Position numbers and translations under genes: made by a program. The notes beneath the pieces are model-generated. The model had not been told where the DNA came from. It did no database searches and saw only the letters and a list, made by a program, of their open reading frames with translations. Below are positions 19,527 to 30,299 of a DNA stretch of 64,000 nt, piece after piece (within the stretch, counting starts at the first letter, position 1; every line of letters begins with the position of its first letter). Source of the DNA: Thereva unica (Eukaryota; Arthropoda; Insecta; Diptera; Therevidae); contig OX465282.1 in assembly GCA_949987705.1 (NCBI GenBank), positions 78,666,070-78,730,069 of the forward strand, given 5' to 3'.

Positions 19527-20866
19527 TTACATGGGCAGAATAGAGGCGTATAGCCACAGGCGGCGCAATGTGCTCAGTAGACCACTATTACTATCATTTG
19601 CCCTTGAGCAACAGGGCACCTCGCGTATATTCGTTGGGTTGATAAAATAATTATTTAGTTCATCAGCGCTAAGGTCAATCTGGGCTTCACCTTCATCACC
19701 GCAAATCCCAAGTTGCTTAATGTTTTTCCAAAGTTTCTTAGCAGGTAAATTAGGGCTAAGCTTAGATGAGTAGAACTGCGCTTTTGCTTTCCGAATGGTG
19801 AAAGTTACTAAGTTTCTGATGGTTTTGTAGGCATTTAAATTCACCACAGTTTTGTTTTTCTTGTATTTTCTAAACAAAAATTCTCTCTCTGAGATAAGTC
19901 GGCTTATTTGAGGGGAAAACCAAGGTGAGGTAGACGGAGATACGCGTTTTGTTTTCAGTGGTGCAAAAGATTCGTGAAGATGATCACTCAGCGAACGGAA
20001 ATGCTCTACTTGGTTGTCTATGTCAGGGAAGCGATAAATTCGATCCCAAGGTAGAGAGGAACATTCATGCAGTAGTGTAGGGATATTGATAGATTTATAA
20101 TCGCGATAGGAAAAGAATTTCTGCTGAGTGTTTCTGACCCTGAATTTTAGGGATAGATACAGGATGTCATGATCGAGATAACTAGGTGGGCTAATCTGAT
20201 TATGAAATAATACATTATCAACGTTCGACACGAAAAATATATCCAACAACGATGGATTACTAGTGTTTAGATAAGTCGGAAGTTGGTTAACGGGCGTCAG
20301 ATCAAACGTATTGAAAAAGTTGAGAAAATTATTGGAATGTGCACTATTGGATAAGATGTTTACATTAAAATCTCCCCCAATTACGATATTTTCATACTTA
20401 TGGGCAGCTTCTGAGAGCCATAATTCCAGTTCGCTTGCTTCAGTCAATGATAAAATGCGCGGAGGACAGTAAACCACAGTAGCGAGACATTTGCTAGAAC
20501 CGTCGCTAACTTCAATACTAAGGAACTCCAAAGCATTAGTAACAGATTCCATAATTTTAGAAGTTCTGAGGCTTTCCTTGACATACACAGCTACTCCACC
20601 ACCAGAACGATTTTTTCGGTCATTACGAAACAGATTGTAGCCATCTAATGATTGCGTAATGAAGCTTCAGACACCAGTATCACATGAATATTCGAACCAC
20701 GGAAAATTTCCCGAAATTCATCGATTTTATTGCGTAGACCTCGCGCGTTAATGTGGCAAAAATGGCGCGTTAATGTGGCAAAACCTTGAGCTCTGCTCTG
20801 GAAAACATTGAGCAGTGTTCTAATTTTGTTCATATGTACTATATTATATTTCTTAACCGAAGTCAC
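19527..20866 (-). pseudogene. CR1-like LINE ORF2 endonuclease, fused to a C-terminal stub
   Basis: Two frames make an APE endonuclease. At 20645-20866: FCHINARGLRNKIDEFREIF and VILVSEASLRNH. At 19527-20588: GGGVAVYVKESL (reading from just upstream), IVIGGDFNVNILS, NPSLLDIFFVS and SYLDHDILYLS. After this comes the spacer (SPWFSPQISRLISEREFLFR), then at SRANDSNSG the frame jumps to LLSTLRRLWLYASILPM, which belongs beyond the RT palm. So the RT catalytic core has been deleted. Frameshift near 20620. Confidence 0.8.
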
Positions 20867-20980
20867 ATAAGCGGGGTAATAGAGTTAGTTCAGGATGTGG
20901 CGCGGCTAAAAACTCAAAATCTAAAAACATGCAATAATATTCTAACATTACAAAACAAAGAAGAGAAAATATTAAAAATT

Positions 20981-21075
20981 GAAAATATAATTAAGAGAAA
21001 TTAAAAATAAAATTAAAATATAAAAATGAAAATATAATTAAGAGAAATTAAAAATAAAATTAAAATAGAAAAATA
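20981..21075. repeat. 47-bp tandem duplication, two units
   Basis: The A/T-rich unit starting GAAAATATAATTAAGAGAAA is repeated at 20981 and 21028 with near-perfect identity, between ORF1 and ORF2 of the CR1-like LINE. Confidence 0.9.
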
Positions 21076-21133
21076 GAAAAATGAGCATGCATACGAAACT
21101 CTACAAGAAAGCGGGTTACTCCAAATTCACTCA

Positions 21134-22057
21134 CTAGGGACATCCAGGAGCTGGCGAAGAGTTGATGGCTTCATTCAAATCGAGAGCTGATTTAAATATA
21201 CGGAGCTGTTTGTTTTTCTCCAGCTGAACATATACATAACCACGACGAGTGAAGACCGAAGCGACGCGATTCTTCTTTCGAAGGTTCCGAGCCGTGTGGA
21301 GTATGTCATTGTTCTTTCTAGTCAGGCTTTCGTTGACGTGAACAAGACTGTCGGAGGCAAATTCCAGATTCAGTTTCTTTAAAGCAAGAGTCCCGTGCTG
21401 ACGGGATTTCCTCAGGAACTCTTGCTGTTCGTTTGCTGATGGAAACTTGATAATTAATAGTGAACTCGCCTTTTTGATGCTGCCAGTTTCCGACTCTGGG
21501 CGCTGTCGCTGCTGTGGCCGGAACACATTAACGTAGGGCGATAGTTCATGCCCAATGGTGGCAGCAAGAGAGTTCAAAATTAGCTTCGGGTTGATGGTAT
21601 CATTAGTGGGAATACCACGAACAACTACGTCGTTGAGCCTGGATTGGCGACGTAAATCCTCCAGCTCGTTGGATACCACGGCAAGGTCGTGCTGGAGAGT
21701 CTCTACATCGTCTTTTAATTTTGACATTTGGCCGGTCATGGTGCTAGAAAGCGCTTCCATTTGCGCTGATAAGCGGGACTCCAAGTGACTGAGACGATCC
21801 TCGAAAATGGCAGACTGCTCACTCAGACGATCCTCGAAAATGGCAGATTGCTCATTCAGCATTCTATTGAAACTTAGCAGAAGTCGTTTCTCCAAAATTT
21901 CAAGATTGTTATCCGGAACAGCTATTGACGTGGATCTTGGGGTTCTGCTAGTGCTATCATCGCTGCGCTTGTTTGCTGAGTGTTCAGGGGTACTGTTCTT
22001 AACGGTATTTGGGACCTCAATAATTTTCCTGGCCCTTGTTTGATGCGATTTAGACAT
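21134..22057 (-). CDS. CR1-like LINE ORF1: coiled-coil RNA-binding protein, 307 aa
   Basis: Intact frame. The N-terminus is basic (MSKSHQTRARKIIEV). Residues ~50-145 form a long coiled coil with a duplicated EQSAIFEDRLS unit (two copies of 11 residues), LSHLESRLSAQMEALSST and DVETLQHDLAVVSNELEDL. Next comes an RRM-like domain with NDVVVRGIPTND and SLLIIKFPSANEQQEFLRKS, then a C-terminal domain with KNDILHTARNLRKKN and GYVYVQLEK. This matches the L1-like ORF1 plan seen in many CR1/L2 elements: it coats element RNA. The ATG at 22057 is the first in frame. Confidence 0.85.
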   Translation of the reverse strand: MSKSHQTRARKIIEVPNTVKNSTPEHSANKRSDDSTSRTPRSTSIAVPDNNLEILEKRLLLSFNRMLNEQSAIFEDRLSEQSAIFEDRLSHLESRLSAQMEALSSTMTGQMSKLKDDVETLQHDLAVVSNELEDLRRQSRLNDVVVRGIPTNDTINPKLILNSLAATIGHELSPYVNVFRPQQRQRPESETGSIKKASSLLIIKFPSANEQQEFLRKSRQHGTLALKKLNLEFASDSLVHVNESLTRKNNDILHTARNLRKKNRVASVFTRRGYVYVQLEKNKQLRIFKSALDLNEAINSSPAPGCP

Positions 22058-22182
22058 TTTTATTTATTAAGAACCACTACTAAAATTGAAAACGGAAACT
22101 AAGCGCACAGAAAGGAAAACAGAAGCGGTGTCGAAATTTATAAAAATTTTGTTTGTGATTTGGAAAACAAATTAGGAAAAAC

Positions 22183-22311
22183 TTTAAAATTAACCGGAGC
22201 TTCGAGAGACACGTCTACTCACTAAAAATTTCAGACATTGATGTTAGGGAGATGGATGAGGACCCCCAGAGAGATGACCGAGAGGCTGAGGAGGAGCAGC
22301 CCCAACTATAG
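22183..22311 (+). pseudogene. Unknown acidic C-terminal remnant
   Basis: A plus-strand frame reads KINRSFERHVYSLKISDIDV then REMDEDPQRDDREAEEEQPQ and stops at 22309-22311. It is GC-richer than its surroundings and ends in an acidic tail, so it may be the last exon of an unrecognised gene or transposase. No family recognised. Confidence 0.25.
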
Positions 22312-23106
22312 TGTTTTATTTTATATTTTTATATTATTTAGAGTTTAATCAGATGGTTTAGGGTAGGTTATTTTTTTTACTTTTCTGTCATACTATTAGT
22401 TATTGGTAATTATTGTCATGCTATTATTAGAAGTCATTGTTAAACAGATTTTTTTGAATTTCCCTCGTGTTTTATATTATTTTCTTCTTTTTTTCTATTT
22501 TTTCTAAATTAGGTTTTTAGAGTTCTGTGACTTCTATGAACTGAGTATCTTCTATGTGAAATATCACCAAAAACACTCAGGTAAAAATGTCCAATGTCTT
22601 ACTTTTCTTTAACTTTATTGATTTATAAAATACAAGAATTGATTTAAAGAGAATAAAATATAATCTAACTTTTGATGAGGTGCCAATTATTTTCTTCCTT
22701 TTTTATCGACTTCTCACAGACTTCTATTCCTTGCTTTTCGTAAAAAGGCTTTAAAATTCCCTGCCTTTAAAAGTTCTTAGTATTGAAATCTTCGTCTATC
22801 TCAATGGCAATAAGAAAAACTAAAAAACTATGTTAACTAAACTATTCAAATTCTAAAAAATAGTGTCAGTTTTCTAGCAACATCAAAGAAGCAGAGCTTG
22901 GAAATCCAAAGCATCTGGCTGTAGTCCACAATCTAAATAAAAGTGAAGGTGGATTTACATATCTAACATTTTCCGTCGTACCTATCACAGCTGACCATTT
23001 CTGTCACAGAGTTTTAATACGCGTTTTACATTTGTGACGAATTCTGTTGCAGCCAAAAACAATCGTGACTTTTGACTCATTCATTTTCAAACAAAGCAAC
23101 AACTGT
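22312..23106. other. AT-rich stretch with no recognised feature
   Basis: Low-complexity A/T-rich DNA with long T runs. No ORF or repeat that I can support. Confidence 0.5.
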
Positions 23107-23242
23107 CACCCTCAGAGCAAAAGCGGGTTAAATTTTCATGTTGCAGCAAAAGAGGAATAAAAATATTTCAGCGCAAAAATGGTTCAACTATTATTCAGAG
23201 CAAGAACGAAACGGCAAAAGTCTTAGAGCAAAAGCGGATTAA

Positions 23243-23373
23243 GGCTGGTCGTCCACTGGAAGCGTATTCGAGCGGCTTGGCGCTACGGCCATACATATGA
23301 GCGGCTACAAGCGGCTCATTTGTATGGCCGAAGCGCGAAGCCGCTCGAATACGCTTCCAGTGGACGACCAGCC
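23243..23373. mobile_element. 131-bp fully palindromic MITE with TAA target duplication
   Basis: Arms of 64 bases match in about 60 positions around a 3-base centre; the ends are GGCTGGTCGTCCACTGGAAG and its complement. TAA flanks both sides (23240-23242, 23374-23376), a Harbinger-type 3-bp duplication. It sits inside the left terminal block of the larger element, so it arrived later. GC-rich compared with the surroundings. Confidence 0.9.
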
Positions 23374-24164
23374 TAACTCTCTAAACCGTTTTTGCCCTCT
23401 ACGAAAACTTAAACCGCTTTTGCCCTCAGTTTTTATTTATACCTCCGTCGCTCACATTATTACTTCGAAATCTTTTTTTAGACCACATTTCCTAGAAATA
23501 CAATGCAACTCTATTCATAATATTGGAATTTTTGGAATTTTCACGTTTGTAAGATTTGACTTTGAATGTGTGAAGTCTTTGTAATTGTTTATGATAAGTT
23601 TTATGTTTTTGCCATTTTCCCATTTTTGACTACATATATGGGGATTTTTACATTTCTGACATAAATTATTATTAAACATGTTTATCTTTTATCTTTATTA
23701 CTAACTTCAATTTTTGTAATGTTTGCAATTTATGATTTTTTTCAATTTACTTTTTTTACTTAGTAGTAATTTTTGTATTTTGTAAAAAAAAATTTAAATT
23801 TGTTCAAAAATTCAGAATTGCAAACAGAAAACTGAAGAATTGGAGATATTATTGTCAGAAAAGAAACTTATTAATATTAAAATGAAAAGAGCACTCATTT
23901 TGAAACTGAAATTGTGAAATCCAAATATTAAATAAATTTTTTTTAATAATTAAAGGCCAATATCTAACTACACAATAATGGCATGACTGAACGGAAAAAA
24001 TGTAGTACTTACCCTAAAATTAAAGATAAAATTTCAGAAATTGGACAAACTAGAGACAATCAATAATTTATAAACGTTCATAATTTTATAATTTCGAAAA
24101 ATATTACACACGAAAATTTCAAAAATCGCAAAAATGTGTTAATATAGTAAAAATTAACCGAAAC

Positions 24165-24290
24165 CTTTGAGATGAACTCAGGAGTACGACAAGGATGTTT
24201 ACTTTCGCCGTTACTCTTTCTTAGTAATATACTATATCCTTGTCGGCGCTTTAGATAGTAAAACAGGTGGGATTCAATGGGAATTGCTTG
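24165..24290 (+). pseudogene. RTE reverse transcriptase fragment
   Basis: About 125 bases align by eye to 15141-15265 of the intact RTE, including the coding for SGVRQGCLLSPLL. Several substitutions and small indels break the frame. No other RTE sequence adjoins, so it is a truncated old copy. Confidence 0.85.
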
Positions 24291-24464
24291 TATTAAAACT
24301 ACTGTAAACAAACTTCTTGAATAACTGTTTAATTGAATATTTTAAACAATTTAACGAAAAAATATAAATGCATTTATTATTTTGTTCATTTAATCAAAAT
24401 GTAAAATGCAAGACAACCAAAAACGTATTATATTTCATAAGTGACGCGATTCAAAAACCCCAAA

Positions 24465-25154
24465 GGACTCCGCACCGTTTGTATGGGTGAATTTTCTTGA
24501 AATTTTTCAGGTTGATAGCTCTCAATATTTATAGATCAAATGTCTCCATGGGAACATACTCCAAAAACCCTCGTTCCCCAAAAAGGACCACCAAAGGGAT
24601 TTCGGAATGTAAAACAATTTATTCTTGAGATGCACACAATGGCTACACCACACAACCATCCCTTTGACCCTTCAAGCAGCGACCATCCATCTCCTCCCCT
24701 CTCTCGTCCCCCACCACGACCCATGCTATGGACTTTTCTGATTTCTAAATTACCACGTAAGCAACCAATAACACTCCAACCTATGACCATCTAACGCTCA
24801 TGTATATGAGAAGTCTCCACTCTATCTCTCTAACTGATCATGAGTATTTGCTAACCATTTATTATATTTTTACTCTCAGACAACCATTACCCCCGACTCT
24901 CACCTCCGCCATTTACCACCTTTCATAACAAACCCCTCCACCGGCGATATTCATTGTCATTGGTTAAATAAATTCTTTTACATTCAGAAATCAGTTATAT
25001 ACCCCTAGCCCCTTGTGGGTGCGTTTTGGTCGGGAGAGGGGTTGGAGTATGTTTCCATTGAAACTTTTGATCTACATGTTGAAAACTATAAACCTGCAAA
25101 ATTTCAAGAAAATTAACCGAATTAACATTTTCCCATACAAACGGTGCGGAGTCC
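24465..25154. mobile_element. 690-bp element with ~100-bp terminal inverted repeats
   Basis: Left end GGACTCCGCACCGTTTGTAT through about 24570 matches, inverted, about 25035-25154. Conserved blocks include TTTTCTTGAAATTTT, TAGATCAAA and ACATACTCCA. The arms differ at many sites and by an insertion, so the element is old. The interior (24570-25035) is C-rich on the plus strand and has no convincing gene; ORFs on both strands overlap. Target duplication not resolved. Confidence 0.75.
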
Positions 25155-25792
25155 ATTTCCAATAGAAAACTTGAGAAAAAGAAAGAAAAAAATGGGAGTA
25201 CAAAGATTGTGCTTCTAAAGAGCTGCGGTAACATATGAATGGGAAGCACTACATTCTTGCTACTATACGCTATTTTAACAGAGAAATATTGTACTATATG
25301 TATATTTAATATTTTTATATTAAATTATTTATAAGTATGTACGTTGCTGTCAATCCAAATCAATTACTCCAAACAAGTAAAAGTTGCGTTTAAAACTTCA
25401 AAGACGAAGTCAACTTCAAAAGTTGTTTTTGAAACTAATATATGTATTAGTTTTTATCCTTTTCTAAGGGCAAATACTATATTACGTTCTTCTTCTTCTT
25501 TGGTCCGTTATTTGGCGTGAAAGGGCGACCATCTTCTTCTACAATATTTTCGGTCCGAGCGGGACGTCCCAGCAATGGATACGCTGCGGTCGGTGCCGTT
25601 TCGAAAAATGCGGTCGCTTGCCCTGTTTCTTCGGTTTCCCGATTCTGGTCAATTCGGCAGACCGAGTACTCGCCTCCTTTCACACCCTGGGCTTAGGGAC
25701 CAGGCGACGGCGAAGTTTCTATATTACTTTACAAGGGAGAAAAATCAGAATTCAAAAAATAAAATCTAAAACAGCGTTTTCAACCCTAGTGT
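25155..25792. other. Interior sequence of the large TIR element, unassigned
   Basis: Mostly AT-rich. A GC-richer patch at 25480-25720 gives a short minus-strand frame (ATG-type start at 25683) with GRPARTENIVEEDGRPF and a Lys tail. I recognise no domain. It may be the remnant of a captured or original gene. Confidence 0.35.
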
Positions 25793-26172
25793 GATGAAAA
25801 CATAATTGACGTTTTTACTGAGAGCAAAAGCGATTTAAATTTTTGTCAGCGCAAAAGCGGTATAAATTTTCATTAAGAGCAAAAGCGGAATAAAAAGTTA
25901 ACACGCTTTTGCTCTCGGTTGTTTGATACACCGTTTTTGCGCTGAAGTATAGTTATACCATTTTTACTCTAAGAATACGAAGATATTCCTCTTTTGCGCT
26001 AAAAAAAACACCAAACCGTTTTCGCTCTCTTTATTATTTTAGCCCGCTTTAGCTCTGAGGGTGTCAACTATACTAACAAACAAACAAATTTTCATAAAAC
26101 ATTTCTTTACGTCTACGGAAAACCAAACAAAACCTAATAAACAAACACTTCAGTTACACATAACCTTAAATT

Positions 26173-26580
26173 TTACTTACAATCAGCTGTTTGTATCACT
26201 CGCCGTGACAGAAGATGTCGCAACATAAAAACAAAAGCTTGTATTATTTTTTCGATCTCACAAGAGTGTCGTCGATTACTGTCATCAACAGATATGAAGT
26301 GCGTTAGAGGTAAAAACGGTAGCTTTTTACTTTTAAACAAATTCAAATATTCTGATAACTCTTTTTCGCATAGTAGTTGGCAATACTTTTTCTTCGCTAT
26401 GGTTATTTTCATACGCTCTAATATTTTCTGGTACTTCGTCTTAATTGTAGGACTCGCGCCTCTTAGAGTCTCTTTTTCCAATCGTCTCTCCAGTTTGTTT
26501 TACATTATTTTAGTATCTTCTAGGACGTCATCCATCCTCCTATCTCTTAGTCGCTTACGCTTTTTCCTGATGGTCTACCA
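26173..26580 (-). pseudogene. Unknown Lys-rich coding remnant
   Basis: A minus-strand frame reads TIRKKRKRLRDRRMDDVLED, meets a stop near 26493, then continues as LERRLEKETLRGASPTIKTK, a Cys-containing middle and a LSRRVIQTADCK end at 26173. The basic, helical composition suggests a coding origin. It lies just outside the large TIR element. No family recognised. Confidence 0.3.
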
Positions 26581-27066
26581 ATGAAAATCCTGGCTACCAT
26601 TCTTTATTCCGAATCTCATAACTGTAACGTAACTATATTTATTTCGTCATACATTTCTTCAAGATCTTCGTTTGTTGTAATGCGTCATTTGTTTTGGTTA
26701 ACTCTTACAAGAACAATAATGTTATTTTTAGGATTTTCCTTTTAAAGATTTTCGGCTGCTAAATATTCTTGCTTTGCAATTTCTAATCAAAGTCCAACAA
26801 GCAAAAACGTATTATTAAAATTCTTCTTATCATATTCATAAAAGATTAAATTAAAATTAATTAAAAGGGAGTATTAATTATAATTTATGAATCCACATTC
26901 AGATTTCACATGTTTAAACTTTAAAAGTGTTACACTATCAAAGAAATGGAGACTATTTTATTTCATGAGACCTATTCCACCCTATAAGACGTCCGCCTGT
27001 ATGGATTTATGATTTTGTGGAGAAAACACATATATACACTTGAATGTCTTTTAGCAATCCACCAGA
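26581..27066. other. Unannotated AT-rich sequence
   Basis: No gene or repeat recognised. Confidence 0.4.
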
Positions 27067-27527
27067 GGGGGCCTTGGTATCCTAGGGAGTAAGGCGTCCA
27101 GATACTATCATAGAGGTACTGGGATCGAATCCCGGCCAGCCCGACGGTCCTTCCCCATTTTCCCCACCTATATAACTTTCCTTCTTTCTTCTTCCCTCTT
27201 TACATTCCTGATTCCTTCTGTCATAGCCTTCCTTAGCCCTTCCCCGCTCCTCCAGAAGCACATGTCATCGGTTGGTTGAAGAGATTCAACTCGTTTCAGG
27301 AGGCATAACACTCCAGCGAGTTGTTTCTCGATGCCCCGATGTCAGTCAGAGTCGCGATAGTAATGGTTCGGAGTAGGTGGACTGAAAATATCACGGGAAG
27401 GTTGTGGCGGTTCCTTCCTCTCCGACTAGAGCTGCTATTCGACACTGCACTCTATACGAAGAAAATAGATTGTCAACAGTAGGTATAAAGGGCCTTTCCT
27501 GAGACTGTAGTCTTTCACAAAAAAAAA
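27067..27527 (+). mobile_element. tRNA-derived SINE, copy 2 (diverged)
   Basis: Same head and body as copies 1 and 3, more diverged: the box B region reads GGGATCGAATCCCGG and the box A has an extra base. The body keeps AGGCATAACACTCCAGCGAG and the end CACAAAAAAAAA. Distinct substitutions show it is an older or different subfamily copy. Confidence 0.85.
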
Positions 27528-27633
27528 GCCTTCCTTAGCCCCCCGCCACTCCACCAAAAGTGAATGTCATCGGTTGGTTAATGAGATTCAACTCGTTTCA
27601 GGAGGCATAACACTCCAGGGTCGACAGTATAAA
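27528..27633 (+). mobile_element. Partial SINE copy in tandem with copy 2
   Basis: Directly after the poly(A) of copy 2 the SINE middle reappears (GCCTTCCTTAGCCCCCCGCC to AACACTCCAG), then jumps to the GTCGACAGTA motif of the SINE 3' region. It is headless and internally deleted. Confidence 0.8.
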
Positions 27634-28432
27634 ATCAAGTACTACAGAAAGGGGATGCATGGTGTAATTGTTTAGATTAAATTCAGGTTGTTGACGAAGA
27701 TGTACGTCTGTTAAAAAGTATAAGATGTAAGACACTAATAAGATAACATTAGTGAGTCTTGTGGGGATTCATAAATAAATTTTAAAAGTTATTTTTATGT
27801 TCTTTTAGAAATCAAAAATCAATTAATCAATTAATTTATTTACTTTGATTTGTTTATTCATCGGAAAATCAATTAATTCGGATGGTATTCCCATAAAAGA
27901 ATTTTAATATTAATTTTCGCTTGACATGCATAGGCCAGCGAATATAAGTTTTGTTGAAAATTTTTTCTGACGTTATTTTAAATTTATTATTAAAATTATG
28001 AAATAACTCCTGGAGCGCAGATCAACGTCATTTAACTTGAGGTAAAATAGGTATAAAGAATCGGTGGCCTTATATTTCAATTCGAAAATTCATGGAAAAT
28101 GATGTGATGGCACCAGTTTAGGTTGTGTTAGCAAGCTGCTCCCTTTTATAAAAAACTTGCAGTTACTCGTTGACCTTTTCCCTTTTACTTGTAGAATTCT
28201 ATAGTCTTTAATTAATTGTGGTACGTTGATTTATGGTGAAGTATGGACTCTAGGAGGGCCCGGCGCATGATTTTAGTGCGCCCGGTGCATTGTCCAAAAT
28301 TGCACCCCATCAAAACTCCATATTTTGATCGCAGTTAAGGATAAACAAACACTCTGTGGATGGAAGAATTAACTCTTAAACTCTTTCATAAGGTTAATTC
28401 AGCAATAAAATGAACAACACAAGGTGTATATA
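27634..28432. other. Unannotated AT-rich sequence, possibly Bel-Pao 3' LTR region
   Basis: It lies downstream of the minus-strand Bel-Pao element, where a 3' LTR would be, but no TG..CA repeat partner exists in this window to prove it. A GC-rich palindrome-like patch GGGCCCGGCGCATG is near 28257. Confidence 0.35.
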
Positions 28433-28903
28433 TTATAAGTGTATACTTATATTCTGATTCACCCTTTTCCACATCACCCAGGAGGTAAGACAACAGATGC
28501 GTATTTTTAAGCGAGGTTCCCCGATAGGCCTATTCCTCAATTGTCTGGTTGGATGCTCCCGGGACGTCGTGTTGGATCGTGCTGCCTGCTGCGGGTTGGT
28601 TCTTTCGTTAGAGGTGGTTATGGTGCAGCTAATTCTCTCTGGTGGAGACTCAGTGGCGCTCGTGTTAACAGGATCGGCATAGAACTCTGGGTCCGGCTCA
28701 TCAGTCATGGAAAAAAATATCCTTTCGGACAAGATTAATACATCTTCATCGTAATCCATCTGAAAGAATACTTATGAAATTAATTTGTTTTGAAAATGAG
28801 GACACCACAACATAAAGACGAGCAGACAGTTATGTCTGTTAGTATTTGGACGAAATTATGTTTTCGCTATGGGTAAGCGGACTAATTTTACAATTGGTCC
28901 TCT
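28433..28903 (-). pseudogene. Bel-Pao pol C-terminal tail and following ORF
   Basis: Immediately past the MITE the pol frame resumes as RGPIVKLVRLPIAKT then stops near 28853, matching the usual C-terminal end of Bel-Pao pol. Downstream a 108-codon frame (28433-28759) starts MDYDEDVLILSERIFFSMTD and is rich in Ser/Thr/Arg. Its role is unknown; position suggests an extra 3' frame of the element. Confidence 0.55.
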
Positions 28904-28904
28904 A

Positions 28905-29329
28905 AAGGTGCCGGCCCATAGAACGCGTTAACGCGATGCGCGCGTAAGACGCGTGTGACATTTCAGTTGAAGTAAGTGCTATTTAATGGAACCAGTCCCA
29001 ATGACTGCCGCGACACACGCAAGTAAAGCTTCAAACGCTTCAAGTTGATCAATTTTCAACTTATGGATGCGATAGACGCGTTTGACGTTTGTTTGTTGTG
29101 TACATAATTTGAAATTTCAAACTTTTTTCAATCTTGTGTGCGAGGTTCAAAAATACGAATATGAAATACAAGCAAACGCTTCGGTTTCGATAATCTGAAA
29201 GCGTAAAAAGAGATGAAATATCATACACGTACAACGCCTTCATTGGGTCTGTTGAATGTTTCGCGTCCTGGACTGTCACACGCTTCTTGCGCACGCACCG
29301 CGTTAACGCGTTCTATGGGCCGGCACCTT
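28905..29329. mobile_element. 425-bp MITE with ~30-bp terminal inverted repeats, inserted in Bel pol
   Basis: Ends AAGGTGCCGGCCCATAGAAC and its complement are near-perfect for about 30 bases through GCGTTAACGCG. Removing the MITE rejoins Bel pol: THTNTFK before and RGPIVKLV after. ACCTTTA occurs on both sides (in the Bel orientation) overlapping the TIR ends, so the exact duplication is ambiguous. GC-rich subterminal GCGCG repeats on both sides. No coding sequence. Confidence 0.85.
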
Positions 29330-29336
29330 AAAGGTA

Positions 29337-30299
29337 TTAGTGTGAGTCTTGAACTGAGCCACTCGAACTAGCCCATCTGCTCCAGGAAAGACTTCCTCTA
29401 CGATGCCTAATGGCCGGCGGCATGTGCTCATGAGTAACAAGTACTACGTCTCCGATTTTAAGATTCTCCTTTTCTGATTGCCATTTGGATCTTGTTTGCA
29501 GTTGATTTAAATAGTCCCTTGACCATTTCTTCCAAAATTGGTGTGTCCTTTGTTGCAAGAACTTCCATCGGTGTGTAAGGGGTGGTTCGTTGGAATAATC
29601 CGGCTCTGGCAGCATATTCAAGACTTGGCCTATCAAAAAATGTCCTGGTGTGATTATTTCGGGATTACTAGGATCTGCGCTAATGTAACAAAGCGGTCGC
29701 GAATTTAATATGGCTTCTATTTGAGAGAGCAATGTTACATATTCTTCAAATGTACATATCATGTTGCCTAAACTTCTTCGGAGATGGCCCTTTATGGAAC
29801 GTACACCTGCTTCCCAGGTTCCTCCGAAATGCGGCGCTGCTGGGGGGTTGAGATACCAATTAATTGAACGAGTGGAAGTATATTGAGCAGCTTCTTGAGT
29901 TGAGTTGACAATTGCGTTTTGTAAGTCCTTATCGAGTGTTGATATTGCTCCAATAAAATTGGAGCCGCAGTCAAAATAAATATCGGTGCACAGGCCCCTT
30001 CTGGCAATAAATCTTTTTAAAGCTGCTATAAAAGAATCGGTGGTCAATGACGAAACGAGCTCTATGTGTATGGCTCTGGTTGCCATGCAAACGAATATGC
30101 ATACATATGCCTTCAGGAGTTTTGCCCTTGTGCATGGTGACGACTTGACGGTTATAGGTCCTGCATAGTCTATGCCAACTTTACTGAATGATTTTGTGAC
30201 ATCGGCTCGAAATTCTGGTAAATCACCCATAAGCTGCTGACAAGTTGTTTTTCGGAAGTGACGTTCCACCATGAAAGGTGTCTTGATGAATTTTGTCAA
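29337..30299 (-). pseudogene. Bel-Pao integrase
   Basis: Long open frame of the integrase core: FSKVGIDYAGPITVKS holds the first catalytic Asp, YFDCGSNFIGAI the second, and HFGGTWEAGVRSIKGHLRRS the Glu. The C-terminal part has EPPLTHRWKFLQQRTHQFWK and KIGDVVLVTHEHMPP. A frameshift near 29420 diverts the end; the native frame continues to THTNTFK at the MITE. Integrates the cDNA. Confidence 0.85.

Larger units (their letters stand above)
19068..22057 (-). mobile_element. CR1-like LINE lacking its RT palm
   Basis: Minus-strand order: ORF1 (21134-22057), endonuclease (19527-20866) and an ORF2 C-terminus (19068-19526). The RT domain of roughly 350-400 residues expected between endonuclease and C-terminus is absent, with a direct junction near 19590. 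A 47-bp tandem duplication (20981-21075) lies between ORF1 and ORF2. The element cannot copy itself. Confidence 0.8.
23107..26063. mobile_element. ~2.96-kb terminal-inverted-repeat element with subterminal GAGCAAAAGCGG arrays
   Basis: Left end CACCCTCAGAGCAAAAGCGG and right end (reverse complement) CACCCTCAGAGCTAAAGCGG begin matching terminal blocks of about 200 bases (23107-23440 after removing a nested MITE) and 270 bases (25793-26063). Each block holds several GAGCAAAAGCGG-type motifs pointing inward, followed by the same motifs inverted, ending in a CTCAGT-type junction. The two blocks mirror each other in motif order, so they are the ends of one element. No transposase was found between them; the interior contains an RTE fragment, a 690-bp inverted-repeat element and unassigned DNA. 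Family unknown. Confidence 0.65.

Noticed and set aside
24540..24794. Overlapping 84-codon ORFs on both strands
   Set aside because: No domain, equal length on both strands, inside an inverted-repeat element; chance open frames.
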